Shown here: piece after piece, positions 1 through 8,382 of the stretch
How the letters are laid out: each line of letters begins with the position of its first letter
Numbering within the stretch: position 1 is the stretch's first letter
Source of the DNA: Bradyrhizobium frederickii
GTDB taxonomy: Bacteria; Pseudomonadota; Alphaproteobacteria; Rhizobiales; Xanthobacteraceae
Length of the DNA: 64,000 bases
NCBI RefSeq assembly: GCF_004570865.1
Contig: NZ_SPQS01000011.1
Coordinates: forward strand, 186,001 to 250,000
Direction: 5' to 3'
Position numbers and translations under genes: made by a program
The notes under the pieces: generated by a model
Told to the model about the DNA's origin: nothing
The model's database searches: none
What the model saw: only the letters and a program-made list of their open reading frames with translations

Positions 1-2
1 GG

Positions 3-266
3 ACCTTTGTTATTGCAGCGATGATGTCGATTGGCGCGATAAGCTCTGCAAGCGCCCAGTGCCCATTGTGGGCGACTCAAGATCCAGATTCGTTTCAGGC
101 GCAATATCCCGATCGGGATGTGTTGAACGACTGCGAACTGACTCCAGCAGGCAGAATGGGCCTGGAACGCCCCGGCGGCGCCGCTCCCGTGTTTGGGCTC
201 AACAGGCCTTATGAGACAGCGCCTGGCGTTGCCCAGCACCACGGCTTTCACAACCGATCGCGGTGA
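3..266 (+). CDS. Small secreted hypothetical protein, 5' end outside the window
   Basis: The reading frame is open to the left edge, and a hydrophobic signal-peptide-like stretch (FVIAAMMSIGAISSASAQ) runs back to the first base, so the true start probably lies before the window. The first in-window ATG is at 21. After the predicted Ala-x-Ala cleavage site the remainder is about 65 residues, with three Cys or Pro-rich turns and no family I recognise. It lies just outside the tRNA-derived repeat at 399, so it is likely the last gene before the island. It could be a truncated exported protein. That it is exported is inferred only from the N-terminus. Confidence 0.4.
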   Translation, partial: TFVIAAMMSIGAISSASAQCPLWATQDPDSFQAQYPDRDVLNDCELTPAGRMGLERPGGAAPVFGLNRPYETAPGVAQHHGFHNRSR

Positions 267-398
267 GTATCTGAAAATGGATCCGGATGGTCGGATTCCG
301 GCGGAGAAACCGTAGCGCGCCAAGTCGAATGACCAAAAATCAATCCGCGCACCTTTCGGTACACGACCGCTCTCAGCGATTGCTAGGTGCTTGATCCC

Positions 399-450
399 GC
401 TGGTGGGCCCGGCAGGACTCGAACCTGCAACCAGACTGCATGAGCGGCCT
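399..450 (-). repeat. attachment-site copy: tRNA-Ile2 3' fragment
   Basis: Bases 399-436 are identical to 6881-6918, covering the encoded CCA, the acceptor 3' strand, the T arm and part of the variable region of the tRNA read on the minus strand. Similarity then breaks down with a one-base deletion but continues through GAGCGGCC. No 5' half exists here, so it is not a functional tRNA. I see no gene in the rest of 451-736; the open frames there are short and lack family features. Confidence 0.8.
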
Positions 451-736
451 GGATCAGCAGAACGCCCTTGTTTTTTCGAGGTTTTCTACGTCGACAATTT
501 GCGATCTTCTGCGTTCGTTCAGGTTCATGCGGGACCCAATCGGGTCCCCGACAGGACCCGAAGAACAAAGGAGAACGGCTGGCATCATATGAGATCAACC
601 GCCATGCCCTGCGTTCCAGCCAATGCTGTGAATCTGCTTCCGTTTTCGGCGGCATAGGGGACATGGCTGGACTTGCTATTTCCGCGAGAGGTCGTAGATC
701 AGCGATTAGACCCACAAGCTCATGAGTCCTCTCCAG

Positions 737-1756
737 TTAAGGCAGGACTATTGTCGGCAAGGATAAGCGAATCCGCTGCGAGAAATCGGCTCCGCCATCG
801 GCCGCCTGTGCGGCTTCGTTGATCAGGGATCCTCGCCTCAGTTCATCAAATGGCAGCGTCGTGTCTATCCGGCCCGAGTGGTACAGGTAGCTGTCGATCA
901 GTCCGTTGAGGAGATGGCGAATGTCGAACCGGCCCCTCCGGCCGGCCGCATTCGCATAGCGCACGATGTTGACCGTACAGCTGTTGGTCAACAGATGATA
1001 GAACTCTGGCTGATCGGCGAGTTCGTTGATGCGCGTCAAATAAACCAGCAGTAGACGGCGCACGTCTTCGGCCGATGCATTGAGGCGATACAGGTACACC
1101 GGCTCCTGACGATGGTTGGTACGCACGCCTACGACGTCAGGTTCTTCACCTACGACGTAGATTAACTCGAATTGCTTGAACAAGGAGGCAACGGGCGCAA
1201 AGCCTTCGCCGACTTCGGGGCGCGTCTCGATGGAGATAGCCAGTGGCGGCGCATTGTCGAAGATAAAACTCACGAACGTGTGTCCGACCGGCCCCTCGGC
1301 AAAGTAGGAAACGTAGAAATCAAGGGCAATCAAGTGCGACAGCGACACCACGCGCTCCTCGTAGCGCACAGTAAAGTCGTTCCGGCTTCGGTAGTCGAAG
1401 TTACGTACACCGGTCAGGCGCACGTGGTCGCCTTCGATAACCGCGCGCGGCATCACCGCGACTTCCGGCCGCCAATGGCGGTTGTGCGAGGGTGGGATTG
1501 CGATCCACCATGCGACGACAGCGGAAAACATCACGAGGAAGACAACGGACATGCGCCGTTGGCGCGAGAGCCAGAGCGCCCAAATCGCGAACGCCGCAAA
1601 CGCTCCGGCCAAGATGGTACGTGGCCCGCCCCAAGGCAAGTTCGAGTAATAGATGGCCAGAACGGCCCATGTGACGAGTACGATCCGGCAGAGAAAGCCA
1701 ATTATTTCGGTCGACCAGCCGAACGACGTGGATACGAACTTCCGGACTGAACTCAC
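737..1756 (-). CDS. DUF4105 (Lnb N-terminal-like) inner-membrane protein
   Basis: This is a 339-residue protein starting at a GTG preceded by a strong GGAGGAGG ribosome site. Three hydrophobic segments (about residues 15-35, 43-62 and 68-88) anchor it, and the rest is a periplasmic DUF4105 domain. The C-terminal signature is visible: a conserved NSCTVNIVRYAN segment, then LLNG, Y-HSGRIDTTLPF and the ELRRGS-IN end. The family is widespread in proteobacteria and often described as Lnb-like; its biochemical role is not settled, though the conserved Asn-Ser-Cys suggests a catalytic site. The gene is intact, unlike several neighbours in the island, and diverges from the broken patatin gene. An outer-envelope processing role is only inference. 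Confidence 0.8.
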   Translation of the reverse strand: MSSVRKFVSTSFGWSTEIIGFLCRIVLVTWAVLAIYYSNLPWGGPRTILAGAFAAFAIWALWLSRQRRMSVVFLVMFSAVVAWWIAIPPSHNRHWRPEVAVMPRAVIEGDHVRLTGVRNFDYRSRNDFTVRYEERVVSLSHLIALDFYVSYFAEGPVGHTFVSFIFDNAPPLAISIETRPEVGEGFAPVASLFKQFELIYVVGEEPDVVGVRTNHRQEPVYLYRLNASAEDVRRLLLVYLTRINELADQPEFYHLLTNSCTVNIVRYANAAGRRGRFDIRHLLNGLIDSYLYHSGRIDTTLPFDELRRGSLINEAAQAADGGADFSQRIRLSLPTIVLP

Positions 1757-1994
1757 CTGCCTCCTCCTGCCGCATCAGTGCCGAACCCAGAATCGGTGCG
1801 CCGGACACCGGGGCGAGCGCACTATATTGCTAGAGAGGCGTCAGCCGGCAGTGTACACTGATTGGCGCCTCTTGCTTGAGTTGTGGTATAGACCGGACAA
1901 TCGGGCCGCAATCTTGGTGAGAGATAATAAGCGCTTTTGAGAAATCAAAGCTGCAACAAAGCCTGCCGCTGCCTCCGAATACAAGGAGCCGAAA

Positions 1995-2702
1995 ATGCAG
2001 CAAGAGCTTACCGAGGCTTCCTCCCGCACGCCCGTTCTCGTTGACTTTGCCCTGCAGGGCGGCGGCTCTCACGGCGCCTTCACCCGGGGCGTTCTTGACC
2101 GGCTGCTCGAGGAGGACTGGCTGCGCGTCGAAGCAATTTCCGGGACCTCCGCCGGAGCGATGAACGCCGCAGTGCTGGCGGACGGATGGACAAAGGGCGG
2201 AGCCGCGGGTGCCCGGGCGGCGCTCGATGTCTATTGGAGACAGGTATCGCAAGCAGCGTTTTCAGTCCCTTGCAACGTTCGCCTCTCGACCGTTTGATGG
2301 GTCGTTGGACGCTCGACACTTCTCCGCTTTATCTTGCGATGGACATGACGTCGCGCGTCTTCTCACCCTACAATCTCAATCCGTTCGGCCACAATCCGCT
2401 GCGTGCCATTCTCGCCAAAAGCATAGACTTCGAACGCCTCGCGCGCTCCCCGGTGCGGCTGTTCGTTACCGCTACCAGCGTCCGCACTGGCCGCGGGCAT
2501 ATTTTTTCGCAATTCGGAGATCACTCCAGACGTTCGTTCTCATGGCATCCGCGTGTTTGCCGACGATGTTTCAGGCCGTTGAAATAGACGGTGAATTTTT
2601 CTGGGACGGCGGCTATGTCGGCAATCCGACCATCACACCGCTCGTGAGAGAGAGCGACGCCCACGACACGATCCTGGTGCAGATCAATCCACGCGAAGAC
2701 TT
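1995..2702 (+). pseudogene. Patatin-like phospholipase, frameshifted and 3'-truncated
   Basis: The N-terminal frame carries the patatin oxyanion motif GGGSHGAF and the nucleophile elbow GTSAGAMNA. Around 2260 the frame shifts to one reading SPLQRSPLDRLMGRW, and near 2505-2540 it shifts again to one with LMASACLPTMFQ and the catalytic-Asp motif DGGY. All three catalytic landmarks survive but in three frames, so no full-length enzyme can be made. The 3' end is lost: near 2700 the sequence changes directly into the middle of a GntP-type permease. Intact homologues are acyl hydrolases found with PHB or lipid genes. This is clearly a decayed copy. Confidence 0.85.
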
Positions 2703-3981
2703 TTATGGGAAGCGCCGCCGGCTTCTTTGCGCAATTCTTTCCACTATTTTTGCTTGGGGCGTTATTTGGAAAGCTAATGGAGGATAGCGGATCGGTTGGA
2801 GCGATCGCTAGCTTCATGACTTACCAACTGGGTTCGCAGCGAGCGGTGCTTGCTGTCGTATGCGCAGGAGCACTCGTCACCTACGGCGGCGTCAGCCTTT
2901 TCGTCGCTTTTTCGTGCTTGCACCAATGGCGCAGCAACTGTTCCGTTCGGCTGACATTCCACGGCGTTTGATGCCTGCCGCAGTTGTGCTGGGCACATCA
3001 ACGTTCACCATGTCGGCATTGCCAGGCACGCCGTCGATCCAGAATGCTATTCCGATGCCCTTCTTCGGGACGACTCCATTCGCTGCTCCGTGACTGGGCG
3101 TGCTGGCATCCCTGATCATGCTGGCATTCGGGCTTTGGTGGCTCAATCGAGAAGAGACGGCGCCAAAAAACATGCTGAAGGCTTCGGCGACGACGTGCTG
3201 TTTTCACCAGATCGTCTCGCCGACGACGAAAAGCTTCGAGAGCGCGCCACGGCGTCACGCGACTTTGATCCGGCAGAGATTTCGCGTGGTCAGATGACCG
3301 ATGTCCCGCCGTCGTTAGCGTTCGCCGCGCTGCCCCTCGTCGTTGTCATCGGTGTCAATCTCACAATGTCGGCTCTCATCTTGCCTCTCTCGATACATCA
3401 TTCCTCGCGGAAGCTGGGGGGAACATCACTGGCGGCTGTTGGTGGCGTTTGGGCCGTCATGACGGCCCTGATATGTGCGATTGCGACCGTCATTGCGCTC
3501 AACAGGAAGCGGCTGCCGACACCTCGAATGACGATGGATGCCGGCGCAAATGCATCGGTTCTTCCTGCGATCAGCGTCGCAAGTCTGGTCGGCTTTGGCG
3601 CGGTGGTCGCGGCGCTGCCCGCCTTTGGCGTGGTGCGGGACGCGGTGTTGAATATCGGCGGCGGTCTGCTCGTCTCGTTGGCGGTCGCAACGAACCTGCT
3701 CGCGGCACTCACGGGGTCGGCATCGGGCGGACTAACGATTGCCCTTGATGCACTCGGAACGACTTACATTCAGCGCGCTGCCGAAGTTGGCCTCAATCCC
3801 GCGCTGCTGCACCGCGTAGCAGTGATCGGTTCGGGCACACTCGATAGTCTACCGCACAACGGTGCGGTGGTTACACTGCTCTCCGTTTGCGGATCAACCC
3901 ACCGTGAAAGTCGGCATCGTCGGTCCGATCATTGCGCTCGCCGCAATCATCATCCTTGGCTCATCATTTGGCTCGTTCTGA
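2703..3981 (+). pseudogene. GntP-family permease, 5'-truncated with several frameshifts
   Basis: The fragment begins inside the family at FFAQFFPLFLLGALFGKLMEDSG (read from about 2705) and continues in at least four frames. The pieces read AGALVTYGGVSLFVAF, then FFVLAPMAQQLFRSADIPRR and ALPGTPSIQNAIPMPFFG, then LASLIMLAFGLWWL, then a long C-terminal part with GTLDSLPHNGAVVTLLSVCG, and finally IVGPIIALAAIIILG ending in TGA at 3979. Known GntP members are H+/gluconate-type or hydroxy-acid symporters. The first transmembrane segments are missing because the left end is fused to the patatin remnant, so it is non-functional. A short in-frame stop near 3091 also interrupts it. Confidence 0.85.
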
Positions 3982-4244
3982 TCCCTGACGCGGGAAGCGT
4001 GCTGAAGCAGCGATCAACGCCAGCTCAGCAGGAGCCGACGATGCTTTTGAATGGGAATATCGGCCAGATGCTGTCTTCCAATGTGTCAGGTTACCTGTCG
4101 TTTAAGTTCCAGGAATAACACGGTAAAGTTGCCATCCGCGAGCCGGGAAGCTGCCCTCATTTTTGCCGGCTTTTGGTTGATTCGAAGGGCCGCGATCGGA
4201 CTGCAAGGATGTGCCACACGCGTTGAGTACGTGGAGGACGCGTC

Positions 4245-4567
4245 ATGAGAAAGGTCAGCTACCTGCTCTTGTCATCTTAGTTCTTTGTCTTTGCGCACCC
4301 ACCATGCCCGCTGTCTCGACAGCATTGGCACAAAGCGTGACGATCGACCGTGACGGCATCCGCATCGATCGCAGATCGCGTGGAATCGATCGGCGTGAGG
4401 CGATACGCATCGCGCAACGGAACGGCATCAATCGCGTGAGAAGCGCGAGTGTGCGAGGACGACATTGGATTGTTAGCGGCGAAACGCGACGTGGGCGCGA
4501 CCTTTTGCGACTAACCATCGACGAGCGATCCGGCCGAGTTGTCGGAAGGCGATACATTCATCGCTAG
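4245..4567 (+). pseudogene. PepSY-like exported small protein with a frameshift in its signal peptide
   Basis: The ATG at 4245 has an ideal ribosome site (GGAGGA, 4233-4238 region) and starts MRKVSYLLL, but hits TAG after eleven codons. A frame one base away continues immediately as VILVLCLCAPTMPAVSTALAQS, the rest of a textbook signal peptide, then about 75 Arg-rich residues to 4567. Joining the two frames at about 4270 restores a single exported protein, so a one-base loss is likely. The mature part (REAIRIAQRNGI, then GRHWIVSG, then LLRLTIDERSGRVVG) resembles a single PepSY repeat. An alternative is that translation starts at GTG 4211 in the intact frame, giving 118 residues with a poorer N-terminus. 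Confidence 0.55.
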
Positions 4568-4735
4568 GTTTGGGATCGCGCAGGAAACGTGTGGCGAAAT
4601 TGAGTTGCTTTCATAAGCGAGCCTGGCTCCCATTCGCTCGAGCGAAATGCCTGCGATCTTGTGGCGTTTTCTTGCAACAGATCACGCCAACCGTCATAGG
4701 CTTTGAACTTCGGTCGGAACAGTGAGGCGCGCGAA

Positions 4736-6094
4736 ATGAGAAAATGGTTTCGACAAACCGCATTTTCATCGCTGCTTTCGGCCCTATCCATTGGCTTCTG
4801 TCAGCTAAGCGGCGCACAGGAACAATCCGGCGTCACGCTTTTCGAGAACGTTCGCATCTTTGATGGCAAGAGCGCCGCGCTCTCCGCCCCGTCAAATGTC
4901 CTGATCAGGGGCAATATTATCGAGCGCATCTCGACCGCCCCAATTGCAGTCGATCGCCGCGCCGATACCCGCATCATCGCTGGCGGCGAGCGCACGCTGA
5001 TGCCCGGCCTCATCGACAACCATTGGCATGCGATGTTGATCCGGGTCACACCGGCACAGTCGCTCGGCGACGTCGGCTACCTCAATCTCCTGGCCGGCGC
5101 CGAGGCCACCGACACTCTGATGCGCGGTTTCACTACCGTTCGCGACGTGGGCGGGCCGGTGTTCGGTCTCAAGAGCGCCATCGACGAGGGCATCGTCAAG
5201 GGCCCGCGCATTTATCCGTCCGGCGCCGTCATTACCGTCACGAGCGGGCATGGGGATTTCCGCCAGCTCACTGACCTGCCGCGGACGATCGGCGGCATGC
5301 CCACCCGCATGGAGCAGACCGGCGGCGCAATGGTGGCGGACAGCCCCGACGAGGTGCGCGTGCGCGCCCGCGAACAGCTCATGCAGGGCGCCTCCCAGGT
5401 CAAGTTGACGGCGGGCGGCGGAGTGTCGTCCCCCTTCAGTCCGATCGACGTGACCACCTTTACCGAGCCCGAACTGCGCGCCGCGGTTGAAGCGGCCGAG
5501 AATTGGGGCACGTACGTCGCCGCACATGCCTTTACAACGGCTGCGATCCGGGGGGCTATTGCGGCTGGCGTGAAGTGTATCGAGCACGGCTTCCTGGTGG
5601 ACGAAGCAACAGCCAAACTGATGGCAGAGAAGGGTGTTTGGCTGAGCATGCAGCCTCTCCCCGAGGACTTGAGACTGGGCTTTCCAGTCGGCTCCGTCCA
5701 GCGAGCCAAGGCCGATGAGGTCTGGCCCGGCATAGCTAGGTCCTACGAATTGGCGAAGAAGTACAAGATCAAGACGGCGTGGGGCACGGACGTCCTATTC
5801 TCCGCCGCGCTGGCACGCCAACAAGGGGCCATCCTCGCCTCGCTTTCACGCTGGTACACCCCCGCGGAAGCGCTGATCATGGCGACATCGACAAACGCCG
5901 AACTGCTGGGGCTGTCCGGTAAGCGGAATCCTTATCCCGGCAAACTCGGCGTCGTGGAACAGGGCGCACTCGCGGATTTGCTCCTTATCGATGGAAATCC
6001 ATTGGACAATATCAACCTGATTGCCGATCCCGCCAACAACTTCAAGATCATCATGAAGGACGGAAATATCTACAAGAATACGCTAGCCCGTTAG
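4736..6094 (+). CDS. Exported amidohydrolase-superfamily metallohydrolase
   Basis: The protein is 452 residues from ATG 4736, chosen because it gives a clean signal peptide (MRKWFRQTAF to LSGAQ); an upstream TTG at 4703 only adds eleven charged residues. Metal-ligand landmarks of the superfamily are in order: H-x-H in DNHWHAML, a likely carboxylated Lys in QVKLTAGGG, His in AAHAFTT, His in CIEHGF, and the terminal Asp in WGTD. The C-terminus has the usual beta-sandwich closing segment GALADLLLIDGNPL. It resembles periplasmic Xaa-Pro-dipeptidase or imidazolonepropionase-like hydrolases; the substrate cannot be told. It is the one clearly intact enzyme on the island. Confidence 0.85.
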   Translation: MRKWFRQTAFSSLLSALSIGFCQLSGAQEQSGVTLFENVRIFDGKSAALSAPSNVLIRGNIIERISTAPIAVDRRADTRIIAGGERTLMPGLIDNHWHAMLIRVTPAQSLGDVGYLNLLAGAEATDTLMRGFTTVRDVGGPVFGLKSAIDEGIVKGPRIYPSGAVITVTSGHGDFRQLTDLPRTIGGMPTRMEQTGGAMVADSPDEVRVRAREQLMQGASQVKLTAGGGVSSPFSPIDVTTFTEPELRAAVEAAENWGTYVAAHAFTTAAIRGAIAAGVKCIEHGFLVDEATAKLMAEKGVWLSMQPLPEDLRLGFPVGSVQRAKADEVWPGIARSYELAKKYKIKTAWGTDVLFSAALARQQGAILASLSRWYTPAEALIMATSTNAELLGLSGKRNPYPGKLGVVEQGALADLLLIDGNPLDNINLIADPANNFKIIMKDGNIYKNTLAR

Positions 6095-6267
6095 ACTAGG
6101 ATTCTGTGAACAAGCATGTCGACTGCCGATTTGCGATCATTCCATGCCTAATCTGCGCGCACCGTACAAGGCATAGCGAGCGAAGCAGGATTGACTCGCT
6201 GCGCTGCGAAACCTGCTATCCGGGCATAGCGGACTTTGGCAAGCCTTCCGCCGGCAGATTTATTCTT

Positions 6268-6603
6268 TCACGGCCTGATTGCTCGAATGCTGCGAGTACG
6301 GATGGTTGGCTTGGCCGCCTCGCGGGTGCCGACGACGCGCTTGGGCGTCTCCCGCTTGCGAGTGATCGCCCCGGACGCCTCCTTCAAGTAATCGGAATGG
6401 TGATGACCGTAGGTGTCGATCATAACCTTCACCGCTTGCCATGGGTCAGTGCCTAGCTGCATGAGCCAGGTCGCTGCCGTATGGCTTAGCGTGTGGAGAG
6501 TAACATTGCCGTCAAGTCTGGCAGCGGGCTCTGTCGGGAAACCAAGCAAAATCAGCGGTTCTTGATCGAGATCATGCACGTTTTGTATAGGTTTTGCCTG
6601 CAA
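6268..6603 (-). pseudogene. Tyrosine recombinase (integrase) C-terminal remnant
   Basis: Only the C-terminal catalytic part remains, as an open frame of 111 codons. It shows the box-II core HTLSHTAATWLMQ followed by the box with the tyrosine nucleophile (TYGHHHSDYLKEA). In active enzymes the core reads H-x-L-R-H-T; here the catalytic Arg is Ser. The N-terminal DNA-binding and first-Arg regions are absent, and the sequence upstream (6604-6880) does not resume the family in any frame I can follow. It points away from the tRNA, which it abuts, as expected for the integrase that inserted the island. No intact gene is seen in the remainder of 6095-6880. Confidence 0.75.
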
Positions 6604-6751
6604 TCGCGCCGAAGAGCCTGCTGCTGTGGGGGGGGCCGGTCGGCGTTTCGAATTGCGCGACGATGCATTAGTGCCACTGATTTGCCCGACGTGTCAAAAT
6701 GATCTCGCTGGATTCGCTTCAAGCATTTATGCCAGCGACCACCGGCTACTT

Positions 6752-6779
6752 TGCATGGGGTTGTTTTTCGATATTTTGA
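6752..6779 (+). repeat. Short intergenic repeat, copy 1
   Basis: This 28-bp sequence beginning TGCATGGGGTTGTTTTTCG is nearly identical to 7207-7233 (one deletion and a few substitutions), in the same orientation about 430 bp away. The two copies flank the tRNA-Ile2 gene. The function is unknown; a common dispersed intergenic motif is the simplest reading. Confidence 0.6.
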
Positions 6780-6882
6780 TTGGGCGCAGGGTGGCTTGCC
6801 GAGCCGTAGCTCGCGTGCAGCGCCCGCCTTCACCCAAGTGGGCTTCGGCGCGGCAGCCTTCACTCGCTTCGCGAGCGAAGGC

Positions 6883-6958
6883 TGGTGGGCCCGGCAGGAC
6901 TCGAACCTGCAACCAGACCGTTATGAGCGGCCGGCTCTAACCATTGAGCTACAGGCCC
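6883..6958 (-). tRNA. tRNA-Ile2 (anticodon CAT, likely lysidine-modified)
   Basis: Read on the minus strand, the 76-nt gene begins GGGCCTGTAGCTC and ends with an encoded CCA. The acceptor stem pairs GGGCCTG with CGGGCCC. The D arm is GCTC/GAGC, the anticodon stem GGCCG/CGGTC encloses loop CTCATAA (anticodon CAT), and the T arm GCAGG/CCTGC encloses TTCGAGT. A CAT anticodon fits Met or Ile2. The body (AATGGTTAGAGC, then CTCATAA, then TTCGAGTCC) resembles bacterial Ile2 species read with lysidine at the wobble base, so Ile2 is preferred over elongator Met. Its 3' half served as the island attachment site. Confidence 0.88.
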
Positions 6959-7206
6959 CGCCGCGAGGCGGCCGCAGCTAGGGCGGCCGGCAACGGTGCG
7001 CGGTTCGTTTACAGGGCCTGAGGCGGGGGTGCAATGCTGGCCCTGGCGGGCGGCAAGCCCCGGCGGAATCGCTGCTCATTTTCAAATAACCGAAATCGGG
7101 CGATGATGCCTGCATACCCCTGTTTTGCCCGACGAAGCCAACCGCCTCGCGGCGGCCGGCTTTTTCGGGTCAGCTAACCCATTGAAATTGTTGGCCTCGT
7201 CTACTG

Positions 7207-7233
7207 TGCATGGGGTTGTTTTGCGACTTTTGA
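7207..7233 (+). repeat. Short intergenic repeat, copy 2
   Basis: This copy matches 6752-6779 over TGCATGGGGTTGTTTT and the following CGA and TTTTGA. It lies immediately before the paired hairpins at 7237-7290. The remaining part of the 6959-7301 gap holds nothing else I can identify. Confidence 0.6.
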
Positions 7234-7236
7234 CGC

Positions 7237-7259
7237 GGGGGGCCCTCCCAGGGCCCCCC
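7237..7259 (-). terminator. Hairpin downstream of tctC, distal of a pair
   Basis: A perfect 10-bp stem (GGGGGGCCCT with AGGGCCCCCC) closes a 3-nt loop. It lies about 43 bp beyond the stop of the minus-strand tctC gene and, on that strand, is followed only by a weak CAAAAG rather than a U-run. It is probably a transcription end or mRNA-stabilising structure. Confidence 0.55.
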
Positions 7260-7267
7260 GATGTCTT

Positions 7268-7290
7268 GCCGCGAGCCTCAGGCTCGCGGC
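7268..7290 (-). terminator. Hairpin downstream of tctC, proximal of a pair
   Basis: A second perfect 10-bp stem with a 3-nt loop (GCCGCGAGCC, TCA, GGCTCGCGGC) sits 8 bp from the first. It is 11 bp past the tctC stop. Two tandem stems of identical geometry suggest a designed 3' end, though neither has a classic T-tract. Confidence 0.55.
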
Positions 7291-7301
7291 CGAGCCCCGC
7301 G

Positions 7302-8276
7302 CTAATCCACCGAGACCCCCGCGAACTCCACCACCTTGCGCCACTTCTCGGTCTCGTTCGCGACCAGCTTGCCGAACTCGGCCGGCGTCATCGGCTTGGG
7401 CAGGCCGCCGACTTCGGTGAGGCGCGCCACCAGCTTCGGGTCCTTCAGCGCTTCGCCGACGGCCTTGTTGAGCGTCTCGATCACCTCGCTCGGCGTGCCC
7501 TTCGGCGCGGAGATGCCGTAGAAGCCGACCGACTCGAAGCCCGGCACGGTCTCGGCGATCGCGGGCACGTCGGGCACGCTCGGCCAACGCTGCGGCGAGG
7601 TCACGCCCAGCGCGCGGACAGTGCCGCCTTTCACCTGCTCCATGGCCGAAGGCAGGTTGTCGAAGATCAGCTGCACCTTGTTGGAGATGATGTCGGGGAA
7701 GGCGACCGCGGAGCCGCGATAGGGCACGTGCACCATGTCGCATTTGGTCAGCACCTTGAACAGCTCGGCCGACATGTGCACCGAGGTGCCGTTGCCGGAC
7801 GAGGCAAAGGAGATCTTGCCGGGATTGGCCTTGCAATAGTCGACGAACTCCTGGACGGTCTTGGCCGGGAACGCGTTGGACACGACCAGCATGTTGGTGA
7901 GCTGCATGATGCTCGCGACCGGGACGGTGTCGCGCAGGAAGTCGAACGGCAGCTTCTTGTAGAGCGAGGTCGAGATCGCGTTGTTGGGCGCGACGAACAG
8001 CAGCGTGTAGCCGTCCGGCGGCGAGCTGATGGCGGCGGCGGCGGCGATGTTGCCGCCGGAGCCGGTGCGGTTCTCGACGATGAATTGCTGGCCGAGACGG
8101 TCCGACAGCCACTGCGCCATGATCCGCGCCACGATGTCGACCGGGCCGCCGGCGGAAAATCCGATCAGCCAGTGCACGGGGCGGTCGGGATAGGCGGCGG
8201 AGGCGGGAGGCGTGACGCTGAAAAGACCTGTGAGGACCGCGAGCCCGAAAACACCGCACCGCAAAATGCGCAACAT
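7302..8276 (-). CDS. tctC: Bug/TctC-family tripartite tricarboxylate transporter binding protein
   Basis: This is a 324-residue exported protein with signal peptide MLRILRC to ASAAYPDRPV. The family hallmarks are clear: YPDRP at the mature N-terminus, the GFSAGGPVDIVARIMA helix, VENRTGSGGNIAAAA, and the SPPDGYTLLF signature, with 'VPYRGSAVAFPDI' later. Such proteins capture carboxylates in the periplasm and hand them to TctAB. No tctA or tctB is adjacent, which is common for the greatly expanded Bug family. The ligand cannot be predicted. It is transcribed away from the TAXI gene, sharing a roughly 106-bp divergent intergenic region. Confidence 0.9.
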   Translation of the reverse strand: MLRILRCGVFGLAVLTGLFSVTPPASAAYPDRPVHWLIGFSAGGPVDIVARIMAQWLSDRLGQQFIVENRTGSGGNIAAAAAISSPPDGYTLLFVAPNNAISTSLYKKLPFDFLRDTVPVASIMQLTNMLVVSNAFPAKTVQEFVDYCKANPGKISFASSGNGTSVHMSAELFKVLTKCDMVHVPYRGSAVAFPDIISNKVQLIFDNLPSAMEQVKGGTVRALGVTSPQRWPSVPDVPAIAETVPGFESVGFYGISAPKGTPSEVIETLNKAVGEALKDPKLVARLTEVGGLPKPMTPAEFGKLVANETEKWRKVVEFAGVSVD

Positions 8277-8382
8277 GACGCCTCCCGTTGTTCTATTGTC
8301 GTTGGGGGCATGCTTTCACAGAATCGGCTCCCTGCCTACTTCGCCGCAAGTCGGTGTTGACGCGAGCCCCTCGGGGACGACC

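Larger units (their letters stand above)
399..6918. mobile_element. Degenerate genomic island integrated at tRNA-Ile2
   Basis: A 38-bp perfect direct repeat (399-436 and 6881-6918) brackets the segment. The right copy is the 3' half of an intact tRNA gene and the left copy is a tRNA fragment, which is the usual outcome of integration into a tRNA 3' end. A tyrosine-integrase remnant lies just inside the tRNA-proximal end, where island integrases normally sit. The content differs from its surroundings: several broken genes, AT-richer stretches (for example 1840-2000 and 6100-6800), and no link to the binding-protein and formate genes that follow. With the integrase defective, the island is presumably immobile. 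The boundaries come from the repeat and the interpretation is inference. Confidence 0.72.

Noticed and set aside
391..657. Open frame reading GPAGLEPATRL over the tRNA fragment
   Set aside because: This peptide is the usual chance translation across a reverse-strand tRNA; the sequence is an attachment-site remnant.
6106..6456. Plus-strand frame opposite the integrase remnant
   Set aside because: The opposite strand has recognisable recombinase sequence, and this frame has none.
7125..8360. Long plus-strand open frame opposite tctC
   Set aside because: It is the antisense shadow of a clear TctC gene, rich in Arg/His/Gly with no domain; GC-rich codon bias opens such frames.
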